Assembly (NCBI GenBank): GCA_030248225.1
Contig: JASANE010001401.1
Coordinates: forward strand, 1 to 64,000
Direction of reading: 5' to 3'
DNA: 64,000 bases
Source of the DNA: Trileptium ribeirensis
Lineage: Eukaryota; Nematoda; Enoplea; Enoplida; Thoracostomopsidae
Part shown: positions 26,001 to 36,597 of the stretch, piece by piece
Layout of the letters: the number at the start of each line of letters is the position of its first letter
How positions within the stretch are numbered: position 1 is the stretch's first letter
The notes under the pieces: generated by a model
Databases searched by the model: none
The model's input: only the letters and a program-made list of their open reading frames with translations
What the model was told of the DNA's origin: nothing
Program-made: the position numbers and the translations under genes

Positions 26001-29000
26001 GTCCATATGAGCCATGTACTAAGCCTAAGCATATGTAGGGAGGCTGCCGCCCCCCGAACCCCTCGCACTAAGATGTTCTTTTTTCTAACGTTATAAGGGC
26101 GGCTACTGAAGGTGACATGAGCCGCTGCTTGCGTCAAATGCAGTTTCTGTTTGAGTATTATACTAGTGTTTGTTATCTATTTTGTTAATATATTTAATGA
26201 GCTTATTTAATTAAATATATACGGTTAAGGATAAGCTTCTTACTGCTACGAGAGTGTTTATATAAGAGCATGATATATAAAAACGCTAATTCAAATTTTG
26301 ATAAATTAAGTGAGGCATTTCGCGATGCAGTAAACGGAATACATTTAGCTCCGTCTCAGCCATTCTCGGTTCAGTATGCCCCAACGTGTCTCACACTAAA
26401 ATCCAACTTATTGCTTCTAGACCTTACTGTTTCATGCAGAGTCAAAGCCTGACCCATTTCTCCACAGCTATGAGGAAGCCTGACTCAATTCACTGAGTAC
26501 AAAACACATGAACCGAAAGTGAGTCGCACCTGAACGAATATATACTCTGAAACCAAAAAACAAAGCTACTTAGCATTAACAGCAATTATTTTTGAGCTAA
26601 TTTTCAGCCGGAGAAATAACGTGTTCTTCAAACCCTTCTCTTTAGAAGGCGAAAACATTTGCATGCACCCGGATAGGCGTAGCTTAAGCGTAAGAAAATG
26701 TATTCGCATCCGCCACTGGATTATACGAGTCACGGCCAATGTAACCTTTAGGAGCGTAAGTGAAATGCATGCTATGCCATTCTCGATATACTAAGCCTAA
26801 GCCTTAGTCTTAGTCTAAGCTAAGGTCCCTAAATGAGCCAGGTACTAAGCCTAAGTCGGGGAGCAGCCACCCCCAAACCCCTTGCTCTAAGCTGTTCTTT
26901 TTTCTAACCTTATAACGTCCGGCACCTAAAGGTGACATGGGCCGGAGTCACAACAAAACAAAATTATTTGCTAAATCTTCCATACGCTAACTTAGTAATA
27001 TATTTTGCTAACTTTCATTCATACATACAAATATATATTGCGTTCTTATCTTGTAAATTTAATGATGTATGTCCATTTAATATATGATTATACATCTAAG
27101 TATTTAAATTTGTTCATTTGTGATCTGAAAGTTATAAATACCGAGCGAGATCATGCTCAACTATGAGGGAAGTAAGTTCAGGATCACTTCAAACAAGATC
27201 ACTTCAAGATCAGAAAACACGGGGATCAAACCTACTTTTAGCCGAATTAACTGCCAAAAGTTTGCTACCCTGAGTAAATCCAATGGTAATAAAAATAAAA
27301 TTATTTTTAATACAAAATATATAGATGTATTAATAATAGATGTTTCGCGGTTACTGTTGGGTCAACAACTTAACTTCTAATTTATATAACTAGTCAAAAT
27401 GCAGAAATAATGCCCTGAATTCGTCCGAAAAATTTAACATCTAATACATCCAAACGGGATGAAATAGGTAGCACAGATATGCCCGTAAACACGCCGCAAT
27501 ATATAATTGTGTCAAAATCAAAGCGACAAAGTCTGTTTTGACAACTGATCGCACAACTCTGAATATAAATTATAAATAATGGTTATTCCCCATTGTTCTC
27601 TTCTCTAACGGTTGACACGGATAATATGTCTGACCAGACAACAGATGTCATTACTAGCGTACCCATCTGTACAAGAACTATGAAACAGCGACATTGAAAT
27701 AGGCCTTTGTCGGTTGTAGACGGCAAATGCAATTTTTTTCTCTAAGTAGATTGATTGATCAAATTTAAAGTTTAAACCAATATTTCTCAGTTGATCGTCA
27801 TACAGGAGTGATCCTAAAGATATTTATATTTTACTTATAGGTTCGTACGGCATGCACAGTGAAAATAGTAGTCAGATCTGTTCACCTACAACGAAACTAC
27901 ATATATGTACAAGAGCGAAATTTTAAAAATTTTGTTCCAAAGCTTTTAACTTGTAAAGCTTTTGCAGCAAGTAATATATAAATGTGGTTACTGGTAGTTG
28001 TATCCCATATAAAATTTTATAAAATGCCTTCTGGTTCTGAGACTGTTACTCCCTTGGAAAAAAATAACCGTGTAGAACCAATGTTTGCATCATGTTTATA
28101 TAGCATAAAGTTATATTTCTGTGAAAATTTCAGCTAAATCGATCGACCTATTCCCAAGTTACAAACGATCACATCCAAATTTGAGTTAATTTTGGAATGA
28201 AAAGGAGGGTTATTCAGCAATGGGTTCTTAACTGGTGGAGTTACAGATACACATGAATATGCTTACCACTCAAAACATCAAATAAAAAATAATTAGCCAA
28301 TTCCTCTTATCCGTCTATGACTTACTGTTGTTAAAGTGAAATGTAGTTCTTTTACATACAATCAAGAAGCTAGCTATGTAATTAACTAAAGTAAAACTTT
28401 TGGCTTTAAAAAATTAGCAACAAAATTTCATTTTGCTAAATATATTTCCACAGAAGTAAGGCTAACGGACGATATGGCTAGACTGACCGTAACATCATCT
28501 ACTTTTGTGCAAAATCGGGTGATGATGGCTACTTCAGTCGTGGAGTTTACTTTAAATTCTCATTTTTTATTAATGTTTTATACGGTCTATAAGACCCAAT
28601 GGTAATAAATTGTACTAATACTGTTATAAGTAGTAAATTGATTGGGCGAAATTTTTAGCGGAACAATATTATATATTTCTTTATTAGTTAAATAAGTGAG
28701 TCTTTCAGAAGTCCACTTTGTATGAGTCGTAATCTACTTGTCCTACTGACTTATAGTTTTAAAGTTATAGGGTCATACTCTGTCTCCCTAACCAATATTA
28801 ATTATAAAATTGATCTCGGATTTATGAGATCAATTTGTCTACTTCTAACTCAGCTACTAATTTTTCTAAAATCTACAAAAAATCCAAAACAATTTTTAAA
28901 ATCTTTCTGTCGTTGAAATTGATTAGGTATATATCGTCCAAAAAAGAGATGCCCGGTTTTTTATGATTTCAATGATCCAAGATTCGATTCCACTGAACTC

Positions 29001-32000
29001 GATTCGACCACATTTATCCGGACTAAGAAAGTTAACATCCTAATCCTGACAGCTAATCATTGTTTTCAGAGAGAAGTGTTAAGTTTTTGTACCAGGGGTT
29101 TTATACGGCAAGGCTTTGTCTGTGAATTTGTGGTTCGAAAACCTTCAATACCCGTCTCATTGTATATTGAGTGAAGATACTGAGATGAGCCACTCGACTA
29201 ACCCGTTTATCGTATAAACAGCTGCCTCTATTGAAGTTACACATTAAGAATCTACTAGACGTAGACATTTGGTAGGATATATTTTTATAGTAAACCAAAC
29301 GCTAATCGCTTAGTAACTGAAACCTAAATTAAATTAAGAAAACGAAACCTAAAAATAAAAGCAACAAACAGGATGTAACAAATAAAACACACAATACAAT
29401 TATTGTAAACGTTGGTTTAATTTTCAAATACATATTAGTTTTTCTACTAAAATTAATTCTATATCAAATAGTTTGCTATTTTCAGAAAATGCAAAACAAG
29501 CCGACCCGAATCAACAAGTTGAATCGACAGAAATGTTGTCGAGAATAACTGAAAACAATCGCGGACGTGATCGCGAAGAAACAGCGAAAAATATTACGAG
29601 TCAAATTCAGCCGACTGCTGAAGATTTGGAACTAGCGAAGGTATTGTAATGTGGGATTATAATTGTAATGTGGGAATCCGCAAGTAAAACCAATCAATCA
29701 ACAAAATACATCAAACATTGAATCATCAATCAACAGGACCATCTGTAAACCAATTAATCAGTCAATCAACCAGTGACTTAAGTCCGTCAGTCAACCTGTG
29801 AATCAATCAGTCAATCAATCAATCAATCAATCAATCAAGCATTCAATCAATATTTGTACGATATGTAGATTTTTATGATTTTCCATAGTGATTTTATTCA
29901 ATTACAGACACTTTATTCTTATCTGGACTCTGATAAAATGTTAAACATGAGACCTGACATGTCGTAATCTACACCACATGTATGTGTGTAAACGAAATGG
30001 CATAAATTGCGTCAGTAATTTCACCAAATTATTCAGATCCCACAAGTTTACCACTTAGGATCTTTTTCCAATTCTAATCCTGTTCAATATAATATTCACT
30101 CCTAGGGTACAGTGTACTTGTCAAATATATGAACAAAATTATATTATATAATCATAACATTCATAATAGCTGCTTTGAAGAAGCCTAAACGTGTGTTTAG
30201 CTCAATATTTGATTAATAATTTGAAGGCACTTTTTTGGACTTTTGCTGAATTACAACGTGTGAACACTATTCAAACTTTTCCAACATATTGCTTGTTGCC
30301 AATAAACGCCGACACAGATGTGTTACCGGAAAATTTTTGAGCTATTTTGTAAAGCATCGCAAGTCGCCATATTGCTCCATTACAAAATTAGAGCTAAATT
30401 TTGACTGTAATTCGATATTAAACTTTGTGCATAAAGTTTCATCTGTGAACGCCGCACGTTTAGTTAACTTATGTTGTATTTTCCATTCAAAACAAAAAAA
30501 CGCCACAGTAGTGTGTGAGTGCTGGAAATAATTTAGTGAAAATAATCAATAACACGGAATCTGGCATGTCCTATAGGTCACAGGGAATCGAAAGGCTTAA
30601 GTCAGAATATGAAACGGTGTAGCCTTAATGTTAGTCTGGACCCCATCCGATTGGAGTATCGTAGCGCTTTGTTTGAGGCCACCAGCTAAGCCATCAGTTG
30701 TCATCTACTCCCAAATCAAAGCATAATTCTGTCGCTCAAATCAAAGTGTAATTCTGTCGCCTAAATCAAAGCGTAATTCTATTGCTCAAATCAAAGTGTA
30801 ATTCTGTCGCCCAAATTAAAGATTAATTCTGTCGCCCAAATCAAACTGTCATTCTGTCGCCTAAATCAAAGTGTAATTCTGTAGCCTAACTCAACGCGTA
30901 ATTCAGTCGCTCAAATCAAAGTGTAATTCTGCCGCCTAAATCAAAGTGTCATTCTGACGCCCAAATTAAAGCGTAATTCTATCGCCCAAATCAAAATGTC
31001 ATTCTGTCGCCTAAATCAAAGTGTAATTCTATCGCTAAATCAACGCGTAATTCTGTCGCTCAAATCAAAGTGTAATTCTGCCGCCTAAATCAAAGTGTCA
31101 TTCTGACGCCCAAATTAAAGCGTAATTCTGTCGCCCAAATCAAACTGTCATTCGGTCGCCTAAATCAAAGTGTAATTCTGTCGCCTAAATCAACGCGTAA
31201 TTCTGTCGCTCAAATCAAAATGTCATTCTGTCGCCTAAATCAAAGTGTAATTCTGTCGCCTAAATCAAAGCGTAATTCTGTCGCTCAAATGAAAGTGTAA
31301 TTCTGCCGCCTAAATCAAAGTGTCATTCTGACGCCCAAATTAAAGCGTAATTCTGTCGCTCAAATCAAAGTGTAATTCTGCCGCCTAAATCAAAGTGTCA
31401 TTCTGACGCCCAAATTAAAGCGTAATTCTGTCGCTCAAATCAAAATGTCATTCTGTCGCCTAAATCAAAGTGTAATTCTGTCGCCTAAATCAAAGCGTAA
31501 TTCTGTCGCTCAAATGAAAGTGTAATTCTGCCGCCTAAATCAAAGTGTCATTCTGACGCCCAAATTAAAGCGTAATTCTGTCGCCCAAATCAAACTGTCA
31601 TTCCGTCGCCCAAATCAAAGTGTAATTCTGTCGCTGTCATGCGTGCTCATGTTGCTTAAAACTTGATTGAGCGACGAAGTGCGGAATAATTCCTACTATA
31701 TACAGAATGATTATGGTCTAGCTTGGCCTTACGCCCACCGCAAGATTGGGTGAACTTATCATCCACTGTGATAGCTGGTTAAAAGTTTTACTACTGATCA
31801 CCTTTAATGGTAATGTTCGTAATAACAAAACGAGTACAAGTGTGATCTTGGGTAGAACCGCCGTTTGTACTACGCACAGTTCCTAATTGCAGTATCGTCC
31901 ATAGGACCTATCTAAGCATTTGCTTCAGGCTTAATCAGAACAGATAGCTAGCTCGGTCAAGAAACATTGTTTTAATCCAGCCTGAAACAAAAACTTAGAT

Positions 32001-35000
32001 AACTCTTTATGGACGATACTGCAGTTAAAAACTGTGCACGCCAGATTCTACCCAAGATCGCACTTGTCCTGTTTCATGTTATTACGAACATTACACCATT
32101 AAAGTTGCTCAATAGTCAAACTAACGAACTATTACAGTATCGTCCACAAGGCTTGTCTAGGCTTTTGTTTCAAGCTTGATCAGACGGCTAGCTAGCCCGG
32201 TTAAGAAACACTGTTTTGATAGTTTGCAAATCGCCTAAATGCACCATCAAGATGAACATTTTTGCTCTTGGAATACCTCCAAGGTCTACGATCTGTCCTC
32301 AAATGTGAGGGGACTAATCCATCATCATATATGTTATACATGCCTATAGGAGGTAGGGGCTTACCCCTTATGAGCGTCGCACCTCTTCCAGGGTGACTGA
32401 AGACACCCGACGAATGCGTAAAGCGCGTGGTAAATTTTGAATCCAGGCTTAACTTGGTAAAATTCGTAATAAGTAGTGGAAAAATTGGTCTAAATATCCT
32501 CGGTCATCTACACAGAGAGTGTGGCTGGGAGTTCCCTCTATGTATCGGATTATCGCCCATGCCTATCTCCATAATAACTTTTCATGATTAGAGATCAATG
32601 CCTTGTCGCTTCAAGAACAATTAGTAAAATTACTGGTTTACTGTTTAGGATCTAAAAATACTATAAATCACAGGTATGATTCAGTTACACTGTATACATT
32701 TTATAAGTCTACAGTATAATAATATATGGCGAAAACGGATTTATTCAGGATTCAGCCCAAATTTTTGCTGTGATCATGAAAGCGATCCATCTTGATTATG
32801 CTTTAACAACATACTGAACCTAACATAGACATATGATATGCTCCAACAATTATATGTAATGGAATTTTAAGCAAATTTACCTTCTTACTCAACAGCAACA
32901 ACACGCACAGCAGCTCGCTTATCAAACTGCCCTTCGCCAGTATCTCCAACAGCTTCACTCGTTGCAGCAACAGCAACAGCAAGAAAGGGATGCACTCGCG
33001 GAAATGCAAAAAATGTTTCCAGGGATCGCACCGGACGCCGTACAAGGCCAACCATTTATCGGCCAGGGACTTAACCTACCACTACTGACCGGCAACGGTG
33101 AAATGGAGGGTGGATTTTTGATGGGATTCCCGGCTCGTGCGCCAGCCCTACCTCAGGAAGCCTTCTTTAAACTCCGCAGGCCCGATGGACAAGCTATCCT
33201 GGTTCCAAAAGGCGCCTATCGTAGTAAACGAACAAATCAAACGGTTGAAAGTGAAATCGAGCTGCCAAATTTCAAGAACCCTTTGTCGTTTCTAAGATCA
33301 CTAATCGGTGGTAAGACTATTATACCCACGTATGTATACGATAGATTTAAAGTTTGGTCGCATTGGATGCAATGTGCACAGAAATCGCATCAGAACGAAT
33401 GCAATATGAACACGGCTAACCACTTGTGACATAAGAGCGTATGGTGTTTGTATATTAAGATATATACACTATTAAAGAATGAGTCTGAATTTTAAATGGC
33501 CCTTTCCCAGTTCAGAAACAATCCAGTCTGAGGAAAGATGCCCTCTGCAAACTCGGGAGTCAGAATTTGACTCAGTCGGGCGGTCTTTTCCTAACTCAGA
33601 AAAAATGAGTAAAACCTTCTTAGACTCTGTGAGAGTCCCCTCTTGCTCAACAGGGAGGAGACATGGGTTAGACAGTGCCTAATCTGATTTATTTACTGGG
33701 AAGGAAAAGGACTGGCTCAATTGAGTTAAATTTGACTCGTCATTTTTACAGTGCGTCTCGATATGACTCGGTTCAGGTCATATTCAGGAATAACTGACAC
33801 ATTTACTGAGTAGTTCGCTTTCAATTGGCTCATTTACATAAAATTTGACTCATTATGTTCTCAGAATACAGCTATGGACGTTTGAGCGGTGTAGATTTTA
33901 TACAACTTGTTAAACAAGCGGTACGTTCCATCGGAAAAGTTTTAATTTCTCCAGTTTGCAACAAACCAGATCACCATATGTAAATTTTTGACTGAATAAA
34001 ATGGTATTACATCATTTCATGGTCAGCGTACTTGCATAGAAATCTTATAACAAGTATTATGATGATAGAAATTCGATTATTTTGGCAAAAGCAGGTTTTA
34101 ACACGGAAGATTTTTCAATTGAAATTAAAATCATATGTAGAAGATGCCAATAAACACTTGGCAAGACTTATGCAAAATACGCACAATTGTGTTGCAATTA
34201 TTAAAAGATTTGTATGTTAGCAGTATATATTTACAAAAATATTGAAGAAATTATATATAGTCGAAAGATGGATCAAAACAAACTTTTGATCTGTGCGAAA
34301 GTTGAATAACATTAATCAAATGCAGTCATTGCTGTTCTCGATAAATTAACATTTACCTTAAGCTCAGCCCTAACCTACCCTTTAGAATAAGCCTTACCCT
34401 AAGTCGGCCACCCGGAGATATTTAATTTTCCAAGCGTAGAAACACAAGACAAAACGTCACATAGGCCACGGTGTGTAATATCTGCACATATACATATATA
34501 CACCATACACGCCGAAGCAGGGTTCAGAGGGCTACTGATGCGGGACTCACTCCCGTGAAGCCCTGGTCTACGCCTGTGAGTACGCGGTATTCTCCTAATG
34601 CTGCGCACATCCCCACCCCGCGCGAAAATTTTTAGCAAAAATTAGGGTAAAATTGGGAAAAATTAGGGTAAAATTTTCAAGAATAGGTCATCGGGGAGGT
34701 CAAATTTTTTAGCTCCTCCCGGATACATCTGAGACCTCATAGTGTCAGCATGCACGATATATATGCGAAGTGGCCTATGTGACCATAATAGTCGTATGTT
34801 ATACATATGTATCTATGTGTGTGATGAACCAAAAATAGGTCATTATATATTTTCCATCGCAAAAAAGAAGGTGTTCAACATTCTCTGTATTTAGTATAAA
34901 TCAACCAGAGTTACCGAAGTACAAGCCATGAAAGTCTGACAGTTCCGATCCTCAGATCTCGTACGCATTTCACAATTGCTACATGTGAACACCACCTGTC

Positions 35001-35930
35001 AAATGCGTACGAGCTCTGACGATCAGAACTGTTAGACTTTCATGGCTTGTACTTCGGTAAACTCTGGCTGTTTTATACTAAATACAGAGAATGTTGAACA
35101 CCATCTTTTTTGCGCTGGAAAATATATAATTTTGAGTAATATAATTTTGATTAATAATATAAAGTGACAGTTCCGATCGTCAGAGTTCGTATGAATTTGA
35201 CAGGTGGTGTTCCCATGTAGCAATTGGTAAATGGGCACAAAGACGCTAACACCCTAACAGCGATTTTATACTTGTATTTACAGGCGACTACAAAGTAGCC
35301 GACAGCGATACTGAAGTATCCGGTGTTTATTTTCCAATGCCTTTCGGTATGGCACCGGTTTCAGTGCAATTTCGAAAAGAAAACAGTGACGCGGTACGTC
35401 GCAGCCTAGGATTGGGCCGGAAATCGCTCGGACAAGTACGTAACTACAGCGGGGCACGTCGCCGATATAGAGAAAATCCTTTTATGGCAGCAATAAAAGA
35501 AGAACTGTTGAAAGGTGTTGCTACTAAGAGAAACACTGACGATAGCGAAGTGATCAATGCTAACTACGCCCGACTAAATCCTCTTGATGAAATGTTAGAT
35601 AGGGTGGTATCGAGCATGGCAGCGAATGATGGGCTTAAAGACAGCACTGAAAAACTTATGAAGACAGCACGACAAAGCATAGCCAGACCGGATTTTAGTC
35701 GCCGTCTGGCTGGTAATATGTTTTTAGCGATGGAACCCATGATGAAAGCATTAGGAAAACGACGCCTTGAGAAGCGACACAAGTTTAAAATTGGACATGT
35801 CGGATCAAAAACTCAGGGCAATGAAAATACCGGTGCCCGTGGGGTATACATCGGATTTCCCGGAATTCGACCAATGTATTTCGGTGGTTTTATGAATAAA
35901 AATCGCAAAAATCAAACATTAATTGGATAG
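11397..35930 (+). CDS. Predicted secreted, cysteine-free protein, form B (11397-11448, 29486-29640, 32896-33310, 35284-35930)
   Basis: Product of 422 residues, not recognised. The last three exons join with matching phases (0, then 1) and clean acceptors (ttttcag, aacag, ttacag). Their first exon needs a phase-1 partner; the signal exon at 11397 fits exactly, giving LITFC-E-NAKQADPNQQ. No other signal exon was found between 20030 and 29485, but a separate one cannot be excluded. Residues 18-69 are acidic/polar; 70-207 begin Gln-rich (HSLQQQQQQE) and continue hydrophobic and Pro/Gly-rich (FPGIAPDAVQGQPFIGQGLN); the last exon is basic, with GARRRYREN, GVATKRN and ALGKRRLEKRHK, which look like processing sites, and ends in GVYIGFPGIRPMYFGGFMN then KNRKNQTLIG. 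No cysteine after the signal exon. Same bulk character as form A but no visible sequence similarity to it. Confidence 0.6.
11483..11594. mobile_element. Short GC-rich MITE, hAT-like
   Basis: 112 bases with ends agtgttgggtaccgg and ccggtgcccgacact, inverted repeats with two or three mismatches. Flanked by actaagt and actaagg, a probable imperfect target duplication. Interior is rich in ccggccgg. Located 34 bases past the donor of the signal-peptide exon. Confidence 0.6.
13181..13627. mobile_element. MITE family H, copy 1 (TTA target duplication)
   Basis: 447 bases. Left end tgcggcgttcatgctataat, right end the complement of tgcggaaatcacgttataat; TTA on both sides (13178-13180, 13628-13630). 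The interior holds short imperfect palindromes around gtgt...acac (for example 13281, 13462, 13551). The TTA duplication and TIR suggest a PIF/Harbinger-type MITE. Confidence 0.8.
15195..15385. repeat. AT-rich low-complexity tract
   Basis: Interleaved (TA)n, T runs and ATATAAATAA blocks; no coding signal. Confidence 0.85.
15741..16241. mobile_element. MITE family H, copy 2
   Basis: 501 bases. Ends tgcggcgttcacgttataat and the complement of tgcggcgctcacgttataat, nearly perfect inverted repeats. Flanks cta and ggt do not match, so the target duplication is lost. Interior hairpins at about 15773, 15886, 16077 and 16113. Confidence 0.8.
17262..20029 (+). CDS. Large terminal coding exon of form A
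   Basis: Open for 2766 bases after the acceptor at 17260-17261, by far the longest open frame in the window. It cannot begin a protein by itself in a natural way: the first in-frame ATG is far inside (HMRRWL), while the upstream part completes a signal peptide when joined to exon 1. Base composition is more GC-rich than the flanking introns. Other frames of this exon contain shorter open stretches, which are shadows. Confidence 0.85.
20999..21160 (-). repeat. SINE-like element, tRNA-derived, first part of a split copy
   Basis: On the minus strand it carries agatagcccagtggtttgag (A-box-like) and ctagtacgatccctggcgc (B-box-like), followed by gtttgttaaacattgcacga. Closely similar to 39475-39735. 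Interrupted at 21160 by MITE copy 3 and resumed at 21550-21640. Confidence 0.65.
21161..21549. mobile_element. MITE family H, copy 3, inserted in a SINE-like element
   Basis: 389 bases starting tgcggcgtttacgttataaa; TAA on both sides (21158-21160, 21550-21552). The right terminal repeat is mostly lost (only gctgca remains). Interior contains hairpins such as ggtgtctttgacacc, atggtgtagaccacaccata and tggtctagacca. It splits a SINE-like sequence whose unbroken form is at 39475-39735. Confidence 0.75.
21550..21840 (-). repeat. SINE-like element, remainder of split copy plus a diverged second copy
   Basis: 21550-21640 matches the outer half of the 39.5-kb copy (cgtacgacatacgacaa, gactcgcaatgtacgtt). 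21640-21830 repeats the family again in diverged form (gcgctatctaagagctgttg, then aaataacaacacaagttcaa) and ends gaaagggtt, the same tail as other copies. Confidence 0.5.
22327..22762. mobile_element. MITE family H, copy 4
   Basis: 436 bases with about 44-base terminal inverted repeats (tgcagcatttacgttatgaa on the left, complement of tgcggagtttacgttataaa on the right) and TTA on both sides. Best preserved copy. Interior hairpins include tatggtgtagtctacaccat and gacaccat...atggtggc. Confidence 0.85.
23135..23590. mobile_element. MITE family H, copy 5, right end lost
   Basis: Left end tacggcgttcacgttataat after TAA. Interior gtgt/acac hairpins (for example at 23256, 23430, 23534) match the family. 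The right inverted repeat cannot be found past about 23590, so the copy is truncated. Confidence 0.65.
25915..26130. repeat. Dispersed repeat with TTAGGC-like units and G/C hairpin, copy
   Basis: Contains caatgtaacctttaggga, then ctaagtccaaaccttagtc, actaagcctaagc, gaggctgccgccccccgaac, and ttcttttttctaacgttata. Direct counterpart at 26738-26955. Confidence 0.75.
26738..26955. repeat. Dispersed repeat with TTAGGC-like units and G/C hairpin, copy
   Basis: Same order of blocks as the 25915 copy (caatgtaacctttaggagc, ctaagcctaagccttagtct, actaagcctaagtcgggg, ctgttcttttttctaac, gtgacatgggccgg). Both copies point the same way in the same intron. Confidence 0.75.
29486..29640 (+). CDS. Form B exon 2
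   Basis: 155 bases after ttttcag. Only one frame is open (two bases, then NAKQADPNQQVESTEMLSRI and on to EDLELAK). Donor AAG|gtattg is weaker than the others. Ends in phase 0, as required by the next exon. Confidence 0.7.
29690..29852. repeat. (ATCA)n microsatellite and decayed flanks
   Basis: Perfect atca units at about 29806-29850, with diverged aatcagtcaatc units before it. Begins 50 bases after the donor of form B exon 2. A short tract of the same motif lies at 48608-48640 beside an AP-1 mu acceptor. Confidence 0.9.
30706..31634. repeat. 25-bp minisatellite, about 37 copies, in a form B intron
   Basis: Unit gtcgcccaaatcaaagtgta plus attct with variants at a few fixed positions (c/t in gcYcaaat, g/c in gtgtMatt, gtcgc/gacgc/gccgc). 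Variant types recur in blocks, for example gccgcct..., gacgccc..., gtcgctc..., showing a higher-order pattern. Confidence 0.95.
31797..32103. mobile_element. Foldback element 1
   Basis: Left arm includes aatggtaatgttcgtaataa, gtgtgatcttgggtagaa and gcagtatcgtccata; right arm contains their complements (ttattacgaacattacacca, ttctacccaagatcgcac, tggacgatactgcagtt). Arms of about 120 bases with a loop near 31930-31990. A third partial arm, oriented like the left, is at about 32130-32215. Confidence 0.8.
32130..32220. repeat. Extra partial arm of foldback element 1
   Basis: acagtatcgtccacaaggct, cttttgtttcaagcttgatc and gctagctagcccggttaaga repeat the left-arm and loop sequence of the 31.8-kb foldback. 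Confidence 0.7.
32896..33310 (+). CDS. Form B exon 3, Gln-rich
   Basis: 415 bases from aacag to gtaaga. Encodes a CAA/CAG-rich start (QQHAQQLAYQTALRQYLQQL and a run of six Q) then FPGIAPDAVQGQPFIGQGLN, FLMGFPARAPALPQ, and FKNPLSFLRSLIG. The frame stays open to 33429 if the intron is retained, but the donor at 33311 and the matching phase of the next exon favour splicing. Confidence 0.8.
33480..33870. repeat. Stretch with recurrent TGACTCA / GAGTCA motifs
   Basis: gagtctgaatttt, gggagtcagaatttgactca, aaatttgactcgtc, aaatttgactcattatg and similar words recur. A comparable group lies at 26430-26525. May be a decayed repeat; regulatory meaning is not supported. Confidence 0.4.
34842..35133. mobile_element. 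Foldback element 2
   Basis: Left arm: attatatattttccatcgca, ggtgttcaacattctctgta, agtacaagccatgaaagtct; right arm has the complements (agactttcatggcttgtact, tacagagaatgttgaacacc, ggaaaatatataat). Arms are about 130 bases and very similar. A third partial arm follows at 35166-35228, 56 bases before the acceptor of the last form B exon. Confidence 0.88.
35166..35228. repeat. Extra partial arm of foldback element 2
   Basis: cagttccgatcgtcagagtt and tttgacaggtggtgttccca repeat the central half of the foldback arm in left-arm orientation. Confidence 0.75.
35284..35930 (+). CDS. Form B last exon
   Basis: 647 bases from ttacag to TAG. Completes Gly then DYKVADSDTEVSGVYFPMPF. Basic clusters RRSLGLGRK, ARRRYR, KRRLEKRHK alternate with helical stretches (LDEMLDRVVSSMAANDGL). 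Glycine before basic residues (LGLGRK, ALGKRR) resembles amidation/cleavage signals. An ATTAAA lies near 36042. A foldback element ends about 150 bases upstream of the acceptor. Confidence 0.8.
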
Positions 35931-36314
35931 CTAATGATGTCTAATCATCTGCTGCTCTCTCAGTACCCTCCTACCCAGGAGTCTACAGTGGACCGAGCGT
36001 GGATATAACTGAACCGAAACTTGGTTTAAATAGGCAAAGAAATTAAACACTTTCGTTCATGATTGCCAACATCATTTGCCTGAAATGGTGGTGTCCTTAA
36101 CTATGGAATATGGTGTACGTAATATAAGCTGTGTGCGAAAATATCTTGAAAAGCGTTCGATAGTTTCTCTTGTCATATAGTCAATATCCCTGCTATGTAA
36201 ATATGGAGACCAAAATATAACTTAAGACAGGTACTTAAGTTGTTATACCGCTATCCACAATTTTGATCGGAAATTCCTTCCTTTTCGCAATTGCATAATT
36301 CCGTTCAAACTTTA

Positions 36315-36590
36315 GGCCTTTAGTTCTAAAGTTGACACATTTGTCGGCGCGTACATTGCAACGCGGTGCGCTAACCGGGTTTATCGAACAGTGTGCGTTG
36401 TTATTCGCTCGTTTTCTGATGTTCCTTAAGGAACAGAGCAACAGCAACCGATATGCTAGTGTACGAGGCTCCCACCACAACGATGTAGGTTCAATCGCCG
36501 CAAGGGCAAACGTTCGTTTTAAGACTGTACGAAATACACATTTATTTAAAAAGGAAAGGGTTATAATAAAAAATTAAACTTTAGCTCGAT
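36315..36590 (+). repeat. SINE-like element, diverged copy
   Basis: Shares gttgttattcgctcg, gttccttaaggaac, a B-box-like taggttcaatcgccg and the tail gaaagggtt with the minus-strand copy at 39.5 kb. Followed immediately by a second copy at 36598. Confidence 0.55.
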
Positions 36591-36597
36591 TTACTTT

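Larger units (their letters stand above)
20030..29485 (+). other. Region between the form A terminal exon and form B exon 2
   Basis: Would be intronic for form B. Holds three family-H MITEs, SINE-like pieces and two dispersed TTAGGC-like elements. GC-rich patches at 24785-25030 and 25440-25645 have no recognised content. I looked for another signal-peptide exon ending in phase 1 and saw none. Confidence 0.5.

Noticed and set aside
30706..31634. CRISPR-like array
   Set aside because: Units are contiguous 25-bp repeats without spacers, in a eukaryotic intron.
33311..33429. Extension of form B exon 3 to the stop at 33429
   Set aside because: A consensus donor at 33311 gives the phase needed by the 35284 exon; the extension adds no recognisable sequence.
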